Shown in pieces: positions 14,871 to 23,163 of a stretch of DNA of 64,000 nt. The position numbers and the translations under genes were made by a program. The notes beneath the pieces are model-generated. The model was not told the origin of the DNA and ran no database searches. It saw only the letters and a list, made by a program, of their open reading frames with translations. This stretch comes from Nocardioides sp. GY 10113. Its GTDB lineage: Bacteria; Actinomycetota; Actinomycetes; Propionibacteriales; Nocardioidaceae. Position 1 is the first letter of the stretch. Each line of letters opens with the position of its first letter. The stretch is from NCBI RefSeq assembly GCF_004919105.1, contig NZ_STGK01000002.1, forward strand, positions 310,001 to 374,000, written 5' to 3'.

Positions 14871-16374
14871 ACTCCAGCGGCAGCGTGAGCTCCGCCCGGG
14901 TGCCGCCGTCCGCCGCCCGGCCGAGCACCAGGTGCCCGCCCAGCTCGGACTCCACCAGGGTCCGCACGATCGACAGCCCCAGGCTGCTCGAGGTCTCCAG
15001 GTCGAAGTCCTCCGGGAGCCCACGGCCGTCGTCGGTGATGCTGACCTCCAGGATCGCCCCGCGCCGCTGAGCGGTCAGCACGATCTGGCCGACCGGCGCC
15101 TCCGGCGGCGGGGCACCCTCCTCCGGAGCGGTGAAGGCGTGCTCGGCCGCGTTCTGCATCAGCTCCATGACGACCATCGCCAGCGGGGTGGCCTGCTCGG
15201 AGGAGAGCTCACCGAACTCCCCCTCGCGCCGGACCAGCACGCTCGCGGTGGCTGCGCCCACGTCGGTGACCAGGCGCGCCAGCCGGTCGGCGATCTCGTC
15301 GAAGGCGACCGTCTCCTCCACCGCCTGGCTCAGCGTCTCGTGGACGATCGCGATCGAGCCGACGCGGCGTACCGCCTCCTCCAGCGCGGAGGTCGCCTCC
15401 GGGGACCCGATGCGGCGCGCCTGCAGCCGGAGCAGCGCCGCCACGGTCTGCAGGTTGTTCTTGACCCGGTGGTGGATCTCGCGGATCGTCGCATCCTTCG
15501 TGACCAGCTCGCGATCGCGCCGCCGCAGGTCGGTGACGTCGCGCAGCAGGATCAGGCCACCGGTGTGCTCGCCCTTCGGGTCGCGCAGCGGGATCGAGCG
15601 CACGATCAGGGACACGCCGTCCTGACCGCCCGCGCCCCCCAGCTCGGTGTCACGGGAGGCACGCGCCCCCAGCACCACGCTCAACGTCTCCTCGTCCGGC
15701 CGGCGCCGGGGAGGCACCAGCTCACGGGTGAGATCGGCCAGGCGGTGCCCGGTGAGGTCCCCGGCCAGCCCGAGCCGCCGATAGACCGACAGCGCGTTGG
15801 GGCTGGCGTACACCACCCGTCCGGCGGCGTCGACCCGCAGGAAGCCGTCACCCACCCGCGGGGAGTCGGCGTGGTCGCTGCGCTGCCCCGCCTCCGGGAA
15901 CAGCCCCGCCGCGATCATCGCGCCCAGGTCCGAGGCCGTCTGCAGGTAGCTGATCTCCAACCGGCTCGGCGTGCGCACGCCCAGCAGGCTCGTGGTGCGG
16001 CTCATCACCGCGATCACCCGCCCGCGGTGGCGCACCGGGATCGCCTCGACCCGGACCGGGACGTCGTCGCGCCACTCCGTGGCCCCCTCCCGCATCACCC
16101 GGCCCAGCTCGAACGCCGCCTCCACGAGCGGCCGCCGTCCGAGCGGCGCGAAGGTGCCCGTGATGTCGTCGACGTACGCCGTCGGGCCGGTCGTCGGGCG
16201 CACCTGCCCGGCCACCCAGAAGCCGGCCTCGTCACGGTCCGGAACCCACAGCACCAGGTCCGCGAAGGCGAGGTCCGCGATGATCTGCCAATCGGCCTGC
16301 AGCAGCTGCAACCAGGCGATGTCGCGGTCGTCGAGATCGGAGTGACGCCGCGCGATGGCGGACAGGGACGGCAC
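14869..16374 (-). CDS. pdtaS: Sensor histidine kinase, PdtaS-like
   Basis: This 501-residue soluble kinase has an N-terminal GAF-like domain (about 1-155), a PAS domain (about 170-285), the HisKA_2 dimerisation helix with phosphoacceptor in EIHHRVKNNLQ (H301/H302), and a HATPase domain ending in SITDDGRGLPEDF. In mycobacteria PdtaS pairs with PdtaR, an ANTAR RNA-binding regulator; no such partner lies in this window. The GTG start has TAACGT 6 bases upstream and no ribosome site, so it is probably leaderless. The divergent DUF2785 gene has a similar element. Confidence 0.92.
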   Translation of the reverse strand: MPSLSAIARRHSDLDDRDIAWLQLLQADWQIIADLAFADLVLWVPDRDEAGFWVAGQVRPTTGPTAYVDDITGTFAPLGRRPLVEAAFELGRVMREGATEWRDDVPVRVEAIPVRHRGRVIAVMSRTTSLLGVRTPSRLEISYLQTASDLGAMIAAGLFPEAGQRSDHADSPRVGDGFLRVDAAGRVVYASPNALSVYRRLGLAGDLTGHRLADLTRELVPPRRRPDEETLSVVLGARASRDTELGGAGGQDGVSLIVRSIPLRDPKGEHTGGLILLRDVTDLRRRDRELVTKDATIREIHHRVKNNLQTVAALLRLQARRIGSPEATSALEEAVRRVGSIAIVHETLSQAVEETVAFDEIADRLARLVTDVGAATASVLVRREGEFGELSSEQATPLAMVVMELMQNAAEHAFTAPEEGAPPPEAPVGQIVLTAQRRGAILEVSITDDGRGLPEDFDLETSSSLGLSIVRTLVESELGGHLVLGRAADGGTRAELTLPLE

Positions 16375-16380
16375 GGTGCC

Positions 16381-16386
16381 ACGTTA
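16381..16386 (-). promoter_or_regulatory. Leaderless -10 element (TAACGT) for pdtaS
   Basis: TAACGT lies 6 bases before the GTG at 16374. Confidence 0.5.
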
Positions 16387-16444
16387 GTCCCCGACCGCGG
16401 GCGCGGGACTCCGGGTCCGCGCACGAACCCGGGACCACGTTTGG

Positions 16445-16450
16445 CAAGAT
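16445..16450 (+). promoter_or_regulatory. Leaderless -10 element (CAAGAT) for the DUF2785 gene
   Basis: CAAGAT lies 7 bases before the ATG at 16458, with no ribosome site. Confidence 0.45.
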
Positions 16451-16457
16451 ACGGGAC

Positions 16458-17294
16458 ATGCTCCCGGATGATTGGCTACGTCTGCGCGCAGCCGACTACC
16501 CGGTTCCGCCGGACGCACCGCTCGCCGACCTGACCGCCGACCTGACCGAGCTGCTCGGGCATCCGGACGCAGAGCTGCGCGACCACGTCGCCCGCCCGGC
16601 GCTGCACGCGTGGATCCGCCGTGGCGTCTACGACGACCTGCTCGTCGGCCTCGGCGACGGGATCGCCACGGGGCTGGGCAACGGGCTCGGCCAGTCGGGC
16701 ACCGCAAGCGTCTTCCGCCGCGTGGCCTCGGCCGAGGTCCTCGCCGCCTGCATCGCCCGGGACACGCGTCGCCCGCTGCTCGCCGGCGGCAAGGTCCTGG
16801 ACTGGGCCGACCGGATCGCCACCTGGCTGCTCGCCGAGCGCGACCTCCGCGGCCACGTGCCCGGCCAGGGCTGGGCGCAGGCCGTGTGCCGGGGCGCGGA
16901 CGCCCTGGCCGTCGTCGCTGCGTCCCCGCACTGCGGCCGGGCCGAGCTGGGCGTCCTGCTCGAGGTGCTGGGCGAACGGGTCACCGCGCCCGGTGCGATC
17001 GCCTGGGAGAGCGACGAGGCCGATCATCTGGCCGGCGCCACGCTCCGGCTGCTCCGTCGCGACCTGCTCCCCCTCGACCGCGTCGAGATGTGGGTGGCGA
17101 CCATCGGTGACCGGGCGTTCGGGATCAGCGCCGGCAGCGGCGGCCCCGACCCCGTCGCGGCGAACGTGGACGCCTTCCTGCGCGCCCTCTACCTGCAGCT
17201 GGCCCTCGCCCCGAAGCCGCCGGCCATCCGCAGCGACCTGCTGCTGACCGTCGTCGCCGTGCTGCGCGAGCTGCACCCCGAGTTCCTGGGCTGA
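16458..17294 (+). CDS. DUF2785 domain protein
   Basis: This 278-residue, helix-rich protein matches the DUF2785 family by its overall pattern: an N-terminal DDWLRLRAADYPVP, a central DDLLVGLGDG and a long alpha-solenoid-like body. There is no membrane span, signal peptide or recognisable catalytic motif. The function is unknown. It stands alone between the pdtaS promoter and a terminator pair and reads toward bL37-rsrA-sigR. Confidence 0.8.
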   Translation: MLPDDWLRLRAADYPVPPDAPLADLTADLTELLGHPDAELRDHVARPALHAWIRRGVYDDLLVGLGDGIATGLGNGLGQSGTASVFRRVASAEVLAACIARDTRRPLLAGGKVLDWADRIATWLLAERDLRGHVPGQGWAQAVCRGADALAVVAASPHCGRAELGVLLEVLGERVTAPGAIAWESDEADHLAGATLRLLRRDLLPLDRVEMWVATIGDRAFGISAGSGGPDPVAANVDAFLRALYLQLALAPKPPAIRSDLLLTVVAVLRELHPEFLG

Positions 17295-17374
17295 GCGGGC
17301 TGCCCGGCGCGGGCCCGTCGTGCTCGACCGTTGGGGGCGGCCGTCGTCGCGCTCTGCCGTTGCCGTCGACCGGG

Positions 17375-17402
17375 TCGGGCCGGGTCCGATGACCCGGCCC
17401 GA
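17375..17402 (+). terminator. Hairpin terminator after the DUF2785 gene
   Basis: A perfect 12-bp stem (17375-17386 and 17391-17402) with loop CGAT lies 80 bases past the DUF2785 stop. It abuts a second hairpin serving the opposite strand. Confidence 0.65.
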
Positions 17403-17440
17403 AAAACGTCGAACCCCCGAGCCGGACGGCTAGGGGGTTC
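17402..17440 (-). terminator. Rho-independent terminator of bL37
   Basis: On the minus strand a stem with one mismatch (17440 back to 17411) is followed by GACGTTTTT, a classic intrinsic terminator 33 bases after the bL37 stop. This is the only clear T-run terminator seen in the window. Confidence 0.85.
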
Positions 17441-17473
17441 GATCAGCGACTGAGTGTCCGCCTGGCGGCGTCC

Positions 17474-17548
17474 TCAGCTGTTGGGGCGCTTGCCGTGGTT
17501 CGCGCCCTTCTTGCGACGCGCACGACGCTTGCGGCCGGTCTTGCCCAT
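17474..17548 (-). CDS. Ribosomal protein bL37 (AURKAIP1/COX24-type small protein)
   Basis: This 24-residue, very basic protein reads MGKTGRKRRARRKKGANHGK and four more residues. It matches bL37, a small actinobacterial 50S subunit protein first annotated as an AURKAIP1/COX24 domain peptide. GAGGAAC precedes the ATG and an intrinsic terminator follows. It is too short for most gene finders. It lies downstream of the sigR-rsrA pair on the same strand, 89 bases after the rsrA stop, so it may be partly cotranscribed with the thiol-stress regulators. Confidence 0.93.
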   Translation of the reverse strand: MGKTGRKRRARRKKGANHGKRPNS

Positions 17549-17637
17549 GGTTCCTCCTCAGAAGCGATACCGGACCAGTCTCGCAGCAAACGGCTGGAAC
17601 CCGTGAATCGGGCCCGGCCCGGCCGCGGGCCCGGACC

Positions 17638-17916
17638 TCAACCCTCGGTGATCTCGACGCGGATCTGCTGGATCTGCAGCCGCACCTTGGCGCGCAGGTC
17701 GGCCGGCGCGGTCTCCGAGCAGGAGCGGGCCACGATCGCCTTGACGGTGCGCTGCAGGTCGTACCGCTCCAGGCACGGGCTGCAGGTGTCGATGTGGGCG
17801 CGCACGACCGTGCAGTCGCCCTCCTCGAGCTCGTTGTCGATGAGGCGCACGATCCGCTCGAGGAAGTCGGCACACTCCTCGTTGGTCGGCTCGTCACCGT
17901 GCAGGTGCCCCGACAT
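17638..17916 (-). CDS. rsrA: Zinc-containing anti-sigma factor RsrA (RshA)
   Basis: This 92-residue redox-sensing anti-sigma factor has the ZAS motif HxxxCxxC (H41, C45, C48) with further cysteines at 15, 35 and 66. In this family, disulfide stress ejects zinc and frees SigR. The ATG overlaps the sigR TGA by one base, so the two are translationally coupled. The length is typical. Confidence 0.95.
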   Translation of the reverse strand: MSGHLHGDEPTNEECADFLERIVRLIDNELEEGDCTVVRAHIDTCSPCLERYDLQRTVKAIVARSCSETAPADLRAKVRLQIQQIRVEITEG

Positions 17917-18560
17917 CAGCGACCTCCCTCGAGCGGCTGCTCGCCACCGCTGCGGACGTATCCCGACAGCATGTCACGCAACTGCCGCCGCCCGCGGTGG
18001 AGTCGCGACATCACCGTGCCGATCGGGGTGTCCATGATCTCGGCGATCTCCTTGTAGGCGAAGCCCTCCACGTCGGCCAGGTAGACCGCGAGGCGGAACT
18101 CCTCGGGCAGCCGCTGCAGCGCGTCCTTGACCTGGGTGTCGGGCAGCCGCTCGAGCGCCTCCATCTCGGCGGACTTCAGCCCCGAGGAGGTGTGCGACTC
18201 CGCGCGGGCCAGCTGCCAGTCCTCGATGTCGCCCGAGTCCCCGGTCAGCGCCTGCTGGGGCTCGCGCTGCTTCTTGCGGTAGGAGTTGATGAAGGTGTTG
18301 GTCAGGATCCGGTACAGCCACGCCTTGAGGTTGGTCCCGGGCTTGAACTGGTGGAACGCCGAGTACGCCTTCGCGAAGGTCTCCTGCACGAGGTCCTCGG
18401 CGTCCGCTGGGTTGCGGGTCATCCGCATCGCCGCCGAGTAGAGCTGGTCGAGGAACGGGAGCGCGTCGCGCTCGAAGCGCGCCGAGCGCTCAGCGTCGGT
18501 CTCCGTGGCCGGATCGACCACCGGGTCGGTCTCGACGGTGAGGTCGGGGGTGTCAGTCAT
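17916..18560 (-). CDS. sigR: ECF sigma factor SigR (SigH), thiol-oxidative stress
   Basis: This 214-residue ECF sigma factor has region 2 ([22 protein letters not shown]) and region 4 ([27 protein letters not shown]) of the SigR/SigH group. It drives thioredoxin, mycothiol and proteolysis genes in known actinobacteria. The ATG at 18560 gives the usual length. The frame stays open upstream with ATGs at 18620, 18614 and 18611, so a form about 20 residues longer could be made, as with SigR' in Streptomyces. A perfect SigR-type promoter lies just upstream, indicating positive autoregulation. Confidence 0.95.
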   Translation of the reverse strand: MTDTPDLTVETDPVVDPATETDAERSARFERDALPFLDQLYSAAMRMTRNPADAEDLVQETFAKAYSAFHQFKPGTNLKAWLYRILTNTFINSYRKKQREPQQALTGDSGDIEDWQLARAESHTSSGLKSAEMEALERLPDTQVKDALQRLPEEFRLAVYLADVEGFAYKEIAEIMDTPIGTVMSRLHRGRRQLRDMLSGYVRSGGEQPLEGGR

Positions 18561-18623
18561 CGCCGACCAGCCTACGGGCACCGTCTCCACTGGCCTCTCG
18601 AGCACCGCCATCATGTCCATCGC

Positions 18624-18649
18624 AACGCCGCGCGCCGACGCGCCATTCC
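18624..18649 (-). promoter_or_regulatory. SigR-dependent promoter of sigR-rsrA (GGAAT-N18-GTT)
   Basis: On the minus strand GGAAT (18649-18645) and GTT (18626-18624) are separated by exactly 18 bases, the known SigR consensus. Transcription would start near 18617, about 57 bases before the usual ATG. Confidence 0.85.
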
Positions 18650-18724
18650 CGCGGACCCGCAATTCGCCCGCCGTTCTGGGTGTGATCTGGACCGGTGTGA
18701 CCTGGGCCGGTACGACGTGGCGGC

Positions 18725-19381
18725 TCAGCGCACACCGCTGCCGACCACGTCCCGGACGATCCACTCCAGGGTCGTCTCCACCAGCAGCTCCCACGCGTCC
18801 TCCTGGCTGAGTGGTCCCCGCTTGGGCACCACCAGCCCGTGGTCGCCACCGGGCACCACGGCCAGGTCGACCTGGGGAGGCAACGGGTCGGGGTACTCCT
18901 CGGGCCGTCCCATCGGGTCCCGCTCCCCCTGCACCACCAGCGTCGGGATGCCTGCACCGGCCAGTTCGCCGAGCCGACTCCGCTCGGGCTTGCCCGGGGG
19001 GTGCAGCGGGAAGGAGACCGCCAGGCAGCCGCTCGCGCCCAGCGCCTGTCCGCACCGGACCGCCGACCGCGCTCCCGCCGAGCGGCCACCGAGGATCAGG
19101 GGTGTGCGCAGTCGCAGGCCGTCCATCACCGAGCGCAGGACCGCGTCGAGGGTGGCCGGCGGCGGCGCGACCTTCCGCCCCTGCGCCACCCACGGCTGCT
19201 CCAGGAGCATCACCGAGACGCCGTTGTGCGGGAGCGCCTTGGCCAACGCGACCAGGTCCGGGGCGTCGATCCCCCGGCCCGCCCCGTGCCCCATCACCAG
19301 CGTCGCGCTCGCCTGCCGGGCGCGGTGGATCTGCAGCCGCGCCGGCCCCTGCGGGGTCTCGACCACCCGCTCCTGGCTCAC
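18725..19381 (-). CDS. Alpha/beta hydrolase, KANL3/Tex30-type
   Basis: This 218-residue alpha/beta hydrolase has an oxyanion region ([14 protein letters not shown]), nucleophile elbow GRSAG, an acid in GERDPMG and a histidine in GGDHGL, so a complete Ser-Asp-His triad is likely. It resembles the KANL3/Tex30 group of small hydrolases; the substrate is unknown. The GTG start overlaps the stop of the SRAP gene by the GTGA arrangement, giving translational coupling. The pairing of a DNA-crosslink protein and a hydrolase is seen only as context here. Confidence 0.85.
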   Translation of the reverse strand: MSQERVVETPQGPARLQIHRARQASATLVMGHGAGRGIDAPDLVALAKALPHNGVSVMLLEQPWVAQGRKVAPPPATLDAVLRSVMDGLRLRTPLILGGRSAGARSAVRCGQALGASGCLAVSFPLHPPGKPERSRLGELAGAGIPTLVVQGERDPMGRPEEYPDPLPPQVDLAVVPGGDHGLVVPKRGPLSQEDAWELLVETTLEWIVRDVVGSGVR

Positions 19382-20178
19382 AGCAGCGTCCCCTGCGCGT
19401 CGTCGCGGTCGCCCGCATCGACCGGGCCGCCGGCCTGCCCCTCCGGCGGCAGCGGCTCGACCAGCTCCGGGCCGTTGTTGCGGACGTTGCCGACCGCCGT
19501 GGAGACCGGGTACGCCACCAGGCCGGTCTGCTGCGCGGGCACCAGCAGGCCCGCCAGGTCGTCCTTGCCGGTCTCCGGAGAGAGCCAGGCGTCGCGCCGC
19601 TCGCGCGGCACCAGCAGCGGCATCCGGTCGTGGATGCGCCCCAGGTCGTCCGGCGCATCGGTGGTCAGCACGGTGCAGGTCCACCGGAAACGCTCGGGGT
19701 CGTCCTCGTCGCGGGTCGGGTCCTTCCAGATCTCGTAGAGCCCGGCCATCGCCATCACGCCGCCGTCGGCCGGGTGGATGTAGAACGGCTGCTTGAGGGG
19801 CTTGCCGGAGGTGCCCAGCTGCTCGGTCGGGTACCACTCGTAGTAGCCGTCGGCCGGCAGCAGGCAGCGCCGTGCGGCGAACGCGCGGCGGAACGCCGGC
19901 TTCTCCGCGACCGTCTCCATCCGGGCGTTGATCATCCGGCTCCCGATCCCCGGGTCCTTCGCCCACGACGGGACCAGGCCCCAGCGCAGCGTCCGCAGCT
20001 GACGGACCGGCGCCTCCTCGACGGGACGCTCCAGGACGGCGTACACCTCCTTGGTGGGTGCCACGTTGAAGTCGGGTGGCAGCACCCGGTCACCGGCATG
20101 CTCCAGCCGGGAGTCCACCACCTCGAACTCCTCGGCCAGGTCCTCCGGCGACCGACTGGAGGCATAGCGCCCACACAT
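19378..20178 (-). CDS. SRAP domain protein (YedK/HMCES), abasic-site DNA-protein crosslinker
   Basis: This 266-residue protein starts MCGRYAS; after Met removal Cys2 is the catalytic residue that forms a thiazolidine with abasic sites in single-stranded DNA. The INAR(M)E segment, the DGYYEW glutamate and the GRIHDRMP histidine complete the SRAP active site. I set the start at 20178 because Cys must follow Met directly; a frame extension of three codons is possible but would break the active site. TAGATT lies 7 bases upstream with no ribosome site. Confidence 0.95.
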   Translation of the reverse strand: MCGRYASSRSPEDLAEEFEVVDSRLEHAGDRVLPPDFNVAPTKEVYAVLERPVEEAPVRQLRTLRWGLVPSWAKDPGIGSRMINARMETVAEKPAFRRAFAARRCLLPADGYYEWYPTEQLGTSGKPLKQPFYIHPADGGVMAMAGLYEIWKDPTRDEDDPERFRWTCTVLTTDAPDDLGRIHDRMPLLVPRERRDAWLSPETGKDDLAGLLVPAQQTGLVAYPVSTAVGNVRNNGPELVEPLPPEGQAGGPVDAGDRDDAQGTLL

Positions 20179-20185
20179 GCGGATC

Positions 20186-20191
20186 AATCTA
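20186..20191 (-). promoter_or_regulatory. Leaderless -10 element (TAGATT) for the SRAP gene
   Basis: TAGATT lies 7 bases before the ATG at 20178. Confidence 0.55.
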
Positions 20192-20284
20192 GGGCACCCA
20201 CCGGGTGCCTGCTGCGTGCCTGGTGCGTGCCTTCCCGGGTGCCCGCGCCCGGCCGGCGCGCACGGACCGGTCCCCGCGACGCCC

Positions 20285-20290
20285 TAGACT
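20285..20290 (+). promoter_or_regulatory. Leaderless -10 element (TAGACT) for aroA
   Basis: TAGACT lies 10 bases before the ATG at 20301, with no ribosome site between them. Confidence 0.5.
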
Positions 20291-20300
20291 TCGCCGGGAC

Positions 20301-21632
20301 ATGAGCGCATCGACCACACCGTTCTGGCCCGCCCCCACCGTCGACGGAGCGGTGGAGGCCGTGGTCACCCTCCCGGGCAGCAAGTCGATCACCAACCGCG
20401 CGCTGATCCTGGCCGCCCTCGCCGACGGCCCCTCCGTCGTACGGCGAGCTCTGCGGTCGCGCGACACGCTGCTGATGGCCGGGGCGCTGAACGCGCTCGG
20501 CGCACGGGTCGAGACCGACGGCGAGGACTGGACGGTCACGCCCCTGCCGACGAACGCGAGCGTCGGGGACGGCGCACTGGTCGACTGCGGCCTGGCCGGC
20601 ACCGTGATGCGGTTCGTGCCGCCGGCCGCCGGCCTGGTCACCGGCGCCGTGCGCTTCGACGGCGACCCCCACATGCGCAACCGGCCCGTCGGCGAGATCC
20701 TCGACGCGCTCGCCGCGCTCGGCCTGGAGATCGACGACGCCGAGGAGGGCTCGCCCGGAGCGCTCCCCTTCACCGTCCACGGGACCGGCACGGTGCCCGG
20801 CGGGACCGTCGTCATCGACGCGTCCGCCTCCTCCCAGTTCGTCTCCGCGCTGCTGCTGGCCGGGGCCCGGTTCGACTCCGGCGTCGACGTGCGCCACGAC
20901 GGCGCGCCGATCCCGTCCCTGCCCCACGTGGAGATGACCGTGACCATGCTGCGGCGTCGAGGCGTCGCGGTCGACGACGCCGACGCGAACCGATGGGCGG
21001 TCTCCCCCGGCCCGATCGCCGCCGTCGACGAGGTGGTCGAGCCCGACCTCTCCAACGCCGCGCCGTTCCTCGCGCTGGCCGCGGTCTCCGGGGGCAGCGT
21101 CACCGTGCGTGACTGGCCCGCGGCCACCACCCAGGCCGGCGACGCGCTGCGCGACCTGCTGACCCGGATGGGCTGCACCGTCTCGCGGACCGATGGGGGC
21201 CTGCGGGTCACCGGGCCGGCCGACGGCTGGCGCGGGCTGCAGGGCCTGCAGGCCGACCTGCACGACGTCGGCGAGCTGGCGCCCGCGGTGGCCGCGCTCT
21301 GCGCGCTCGCCTCCACCCCCTCGCACCTGACCGGGATCGCCCACATCCGCGGCCACGAGACCGACCGGCTGGCCGCGCTGGCCACCGAGCTCGGCCGCCT
21401 CGGCGCCGACGTCGAGGAGCTCCCGGACGGGCTCCGGCTCGCGCCGGCCGCGCTGCGCGGCGGCCGGTTCCGCACCTACGCCGACCATCGGATGGCACAC
21501 GCCGGCGTGATCATCGGCGCGGCGATCGACGGCGTCGAGGTCGAGGACATCGCGACCACCAGCAAGACCTTCCCCGACTTCGCGACCTTCTGGTCCGGGC
21601 TGTTCCACCCGGTCGGGAGCCTCGGGGCCTGA
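20301..21632 (+). CDS. aroA: 3-phosphoshikimate 1-carboxyvinyltransferase (EPSP synthase)
   Basis: This 443-residue enzyme joins shikimate-3-phosphate and phosphoenolpyruvate in aromatic amino acid synthesis. The signature LPGSKSITNRALILAAL near the N-terminus binds both substrates; DCGLAGTVMRFVPP and the C-terminal TSKTFPDF region are also typical. The ATG at 20301 is chosen because homology begins there and a -10 element lies just upstream; the frame is open to 20205. The rsgA gene starts 8 bases after the stop, so they form a unit, as aroA-rsgA do in other actinobacteria. Confidence 0.97.
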   Translation: MSASTTPFWPAPTVDGAVEAVVTLPGSKSITNRALILAALADGPSVVRRALRSRDTLLMAGALNALGARVETDGEDWTVTPLPTNASVGDGALVDCGLAGTVMRFVPPAAGLVTGAVRFDGDPHMRNRPVGEILDALAALGLEIDDAEEGSPGALPFTVHGTGTVPGGTVVIDASASSQFVSALLLAGARFDSGVDVRHDGAPIPSLPHVEMTVTMLRRRGVAVDDADANRWAVSPGPIAAVDEVVEPDLSNAAPFLALAAVSGGSVTVRDWPAATTQAGDALRDLLTRMGCTVSRTDGGLRVTGPADGWRGLQGLQADLHDVGELAPAVAALCALASTPSHLTGIAHIRGHETDRLAALATELGRLGADVEELPDGLRLAPAALRGGRFRTYADHRMAHAGVIIGAAIDGVEVEDIATTSKTFPDFATFWSGLFHPVGSLGA

Positions 21633-21640
21633 GGCCGGCG

Positions 21641-22642
21641 ATGGCGCGCTACACCGACCAGGACGTCGAGCACTACGAGCGGCCCCGCCGCCGGACCCGG
21701 CCGCGGACCAAGGACCGCCCGGAGTACGCCGACGCGGTGGACGGCGTGGTCACCACCGTCGACCGCGGCCGGTTCACGCTGACCGTCGAGGGGCGCTCGG
21801 TCTACGCGATGAAGGCGCGCCCCCTGGGCCGCAAGGGCGTCGTGGTCGGCGACCGGGTGCGGGTCGTGGGCGACGTCTCCGGGAGGGACGGCACCCTGGC
21901 CCGGATCGTCGAGGTCACTCCCCGCACGACCGTGCTGCGTCGTACCGCGGACGACGACGACCCGGTCGAGCGGGTGCTGGTCGCCAACGCCACCCAGCTC
22001 GTGGTGGTCGCCGCGCTCGCCGACCCCGAGCCGCGGCCCCGGCTGATCGACCGCGCCCTGGTCGCGGCGTACGACGCGGGGCTGACGCCGCTGCTGATCC
22101 TGACCAAGGCCGACCTGACGTCACCGGACGAGCTGCTCGCCACCTACCGGTCGCTCGGCGTGCCGTGGGTGGTCACCCACCGCGGCCCGGATCGGGAGAT
22201 CGTCGGCCTGGACGGGATCCGCCAGCGGCTCGCCGGGCAGACCAGCGTGCTGGTCGGCCACAGCGGCGTCGGGAAGTCGACCCTGGTCAACGCGCTGGTG
22301 CCGGACGCTGCCCGGGAGACAGGCCACGTCAACGCGGTCACCGGACGCGGCCGCCACACCTCGACCTCGGCGGTGCTGCTGCCGCTGCCCGACGACGCCG
22401 GCTGGATCATCGACACCCCGGGCATCCGCTCGTTCGGGCTGGCCCACGTGCAGCCCGAGCACCTGATCGAGGCGTTCCCCGACCTGGACGAGGCCACCGA
22501 GGAGTGCCCGCGCGGGTGCACCCACGGCGAGGAGGAGCCCGAGTGCTCCTTGGACGAGGCGGTGACCGCCGGCGAGGTGGATGCCGAGCGCGTCACCTCG
22601 TTCCGCCGGCTCCTGGCCGCCCGCTCGGTCACCGACTACTGA
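21641..22642 (+). CDS. rsgA: Ribosome small subunit-dependent GTPase A
   Basis: This 333-residue GTPase matures the 30S subunit. It has an OB-fold N-terminal domain (about 30-100), then the circularly permuted G domain with order G4 (TKAD), G1 (GHSGVGKST), G3 (DTPG), and a C-terminal zinc finger with ECPRGCTHGEEEPEC. It follows aroA after 8 bases, without its own promoter, so is likely cotranscribed. Confidence 0.96.
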   Translation: MARYTDQDVEHYERPRRRTRPRTKDRPEYADAVDGVVTTVDRGRFTLTVEGRSVYAMKARPLGRKGVVVGDRVRVVGDVSGRDGTLARIVEVTPRTTVLRRTADDDDPVERVLVANATQLVVVAALADPEPRPRLIDRALVAAYDAGLTPLLILTKADLTSPDELLATYRSLGVPWVVTHRGPDREIVGLDGIRQRLAGQTSVLVGHSGVGKSTLVNALVPDAARETGHVNAVTGRGRHTSTSAVLLPLPDDAGWIIDTPGIRSFGLAHVQPEHLIEAFPDLDEATEECPRGCTHGEEEPECSLDEAVTAGEVDAERVTSFRRLLAARSVTDY

Positions 22643-22665
22643 GGCCGACCCGGGCCTCCGACCCC

Positions 22666-23106
22666 TCAGCCCCAGGTGGCCTGCGCGCCGGCGTCGCCGG
22701 TGAGCACCACCAGGACCAGCGTGAGCAGCGCCGCGAGCGCCGTGACCAGCACCAGGGCGACCCGGGCGGGGCCGGTGCGGTCGTGCAGCCACACGGTGAT
22801 CAGCGCCAGCGCCGCGAAGGCCGTCGCCCCGCCCCGCAGGCGGGTGCCCCAGGTCTGGTGGGTGTCCAGCCGGTCGGCGAACTCCCCCGTGGCGCCGGCG
22901 AACCGGTCGGTGCGCAGACTCTGGCCCGAGAAGTAGGCGACCCACACGGCCACGACGGCGACCAGCGCCAGCACCACCAGCGGCCACCGCAGCCGGTCGC
23001 GCCAGGCCGGGACGACGTACCCGATCCCGCACAGCGCGGCGAGCGGGGTGAAGACCACCGCGGCGTGCACGACGAGCGGGTGCAGCGGCACCCCGTTGAT
23101 CTCCAT
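22666..23106 (-). CDS. DUF2231 four-span membrane protein
   Basis: This 146-residue protein starts MEINGVPLHPLVVHAAVVF, the signature of the DUF2231 family, and has four membrane spans (about residues 12-30, 40-57, 85-105 and 113-133). Family members sit in the cytoplasmic membrane and are sometimes next to heme or redox proteins; the function is not known. The conserved HPLVVH histidines could bind heme, which is a guess. It is divergent from the hisN-like gene, with a -10-like CAGACT 6 bases before its ATG. Confidence 0.85.
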   Translation of the reverse strand: MEINGVPLHPLVVHAAVVFTPLAALCGIGYVVPAWRDRLRWPLVVLALVAVVAVWVAYFSGQSLRTDRFAGATGEFADRLDTHQTWGTRLRGGATAFAALALITVWLHDRTGPARVALVLVTALAALLTLVLVVLTGDAGAQATWG

Positions 23107-23112
23107 GGTTGA

Positions 23113-23118
23113 AGTCTG
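23113..23118 (-). promoter_or_regulatory. Leaderless -10 element (CAGACT) for the DUF2231 gene
   Basis: CAGACT lies 6 bases before the ATG at 23106. Confidence 0.4.
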
Positions 23119-23150
23119 CACCAAGCGGATCGGGCGGCGTCGCCACCAAC

Positions 23151-23156
23151 TAGGGT
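23151..23156 (+). promoter_or_regulatory. Leaderless -10 element (TAGGGT) for the hisN-like gene
   Basis: TAGGGT lies 7 bases before the GTG at 23164. Confidence 0.5.
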
Positions 23157-23163
23157 GTCGGCC

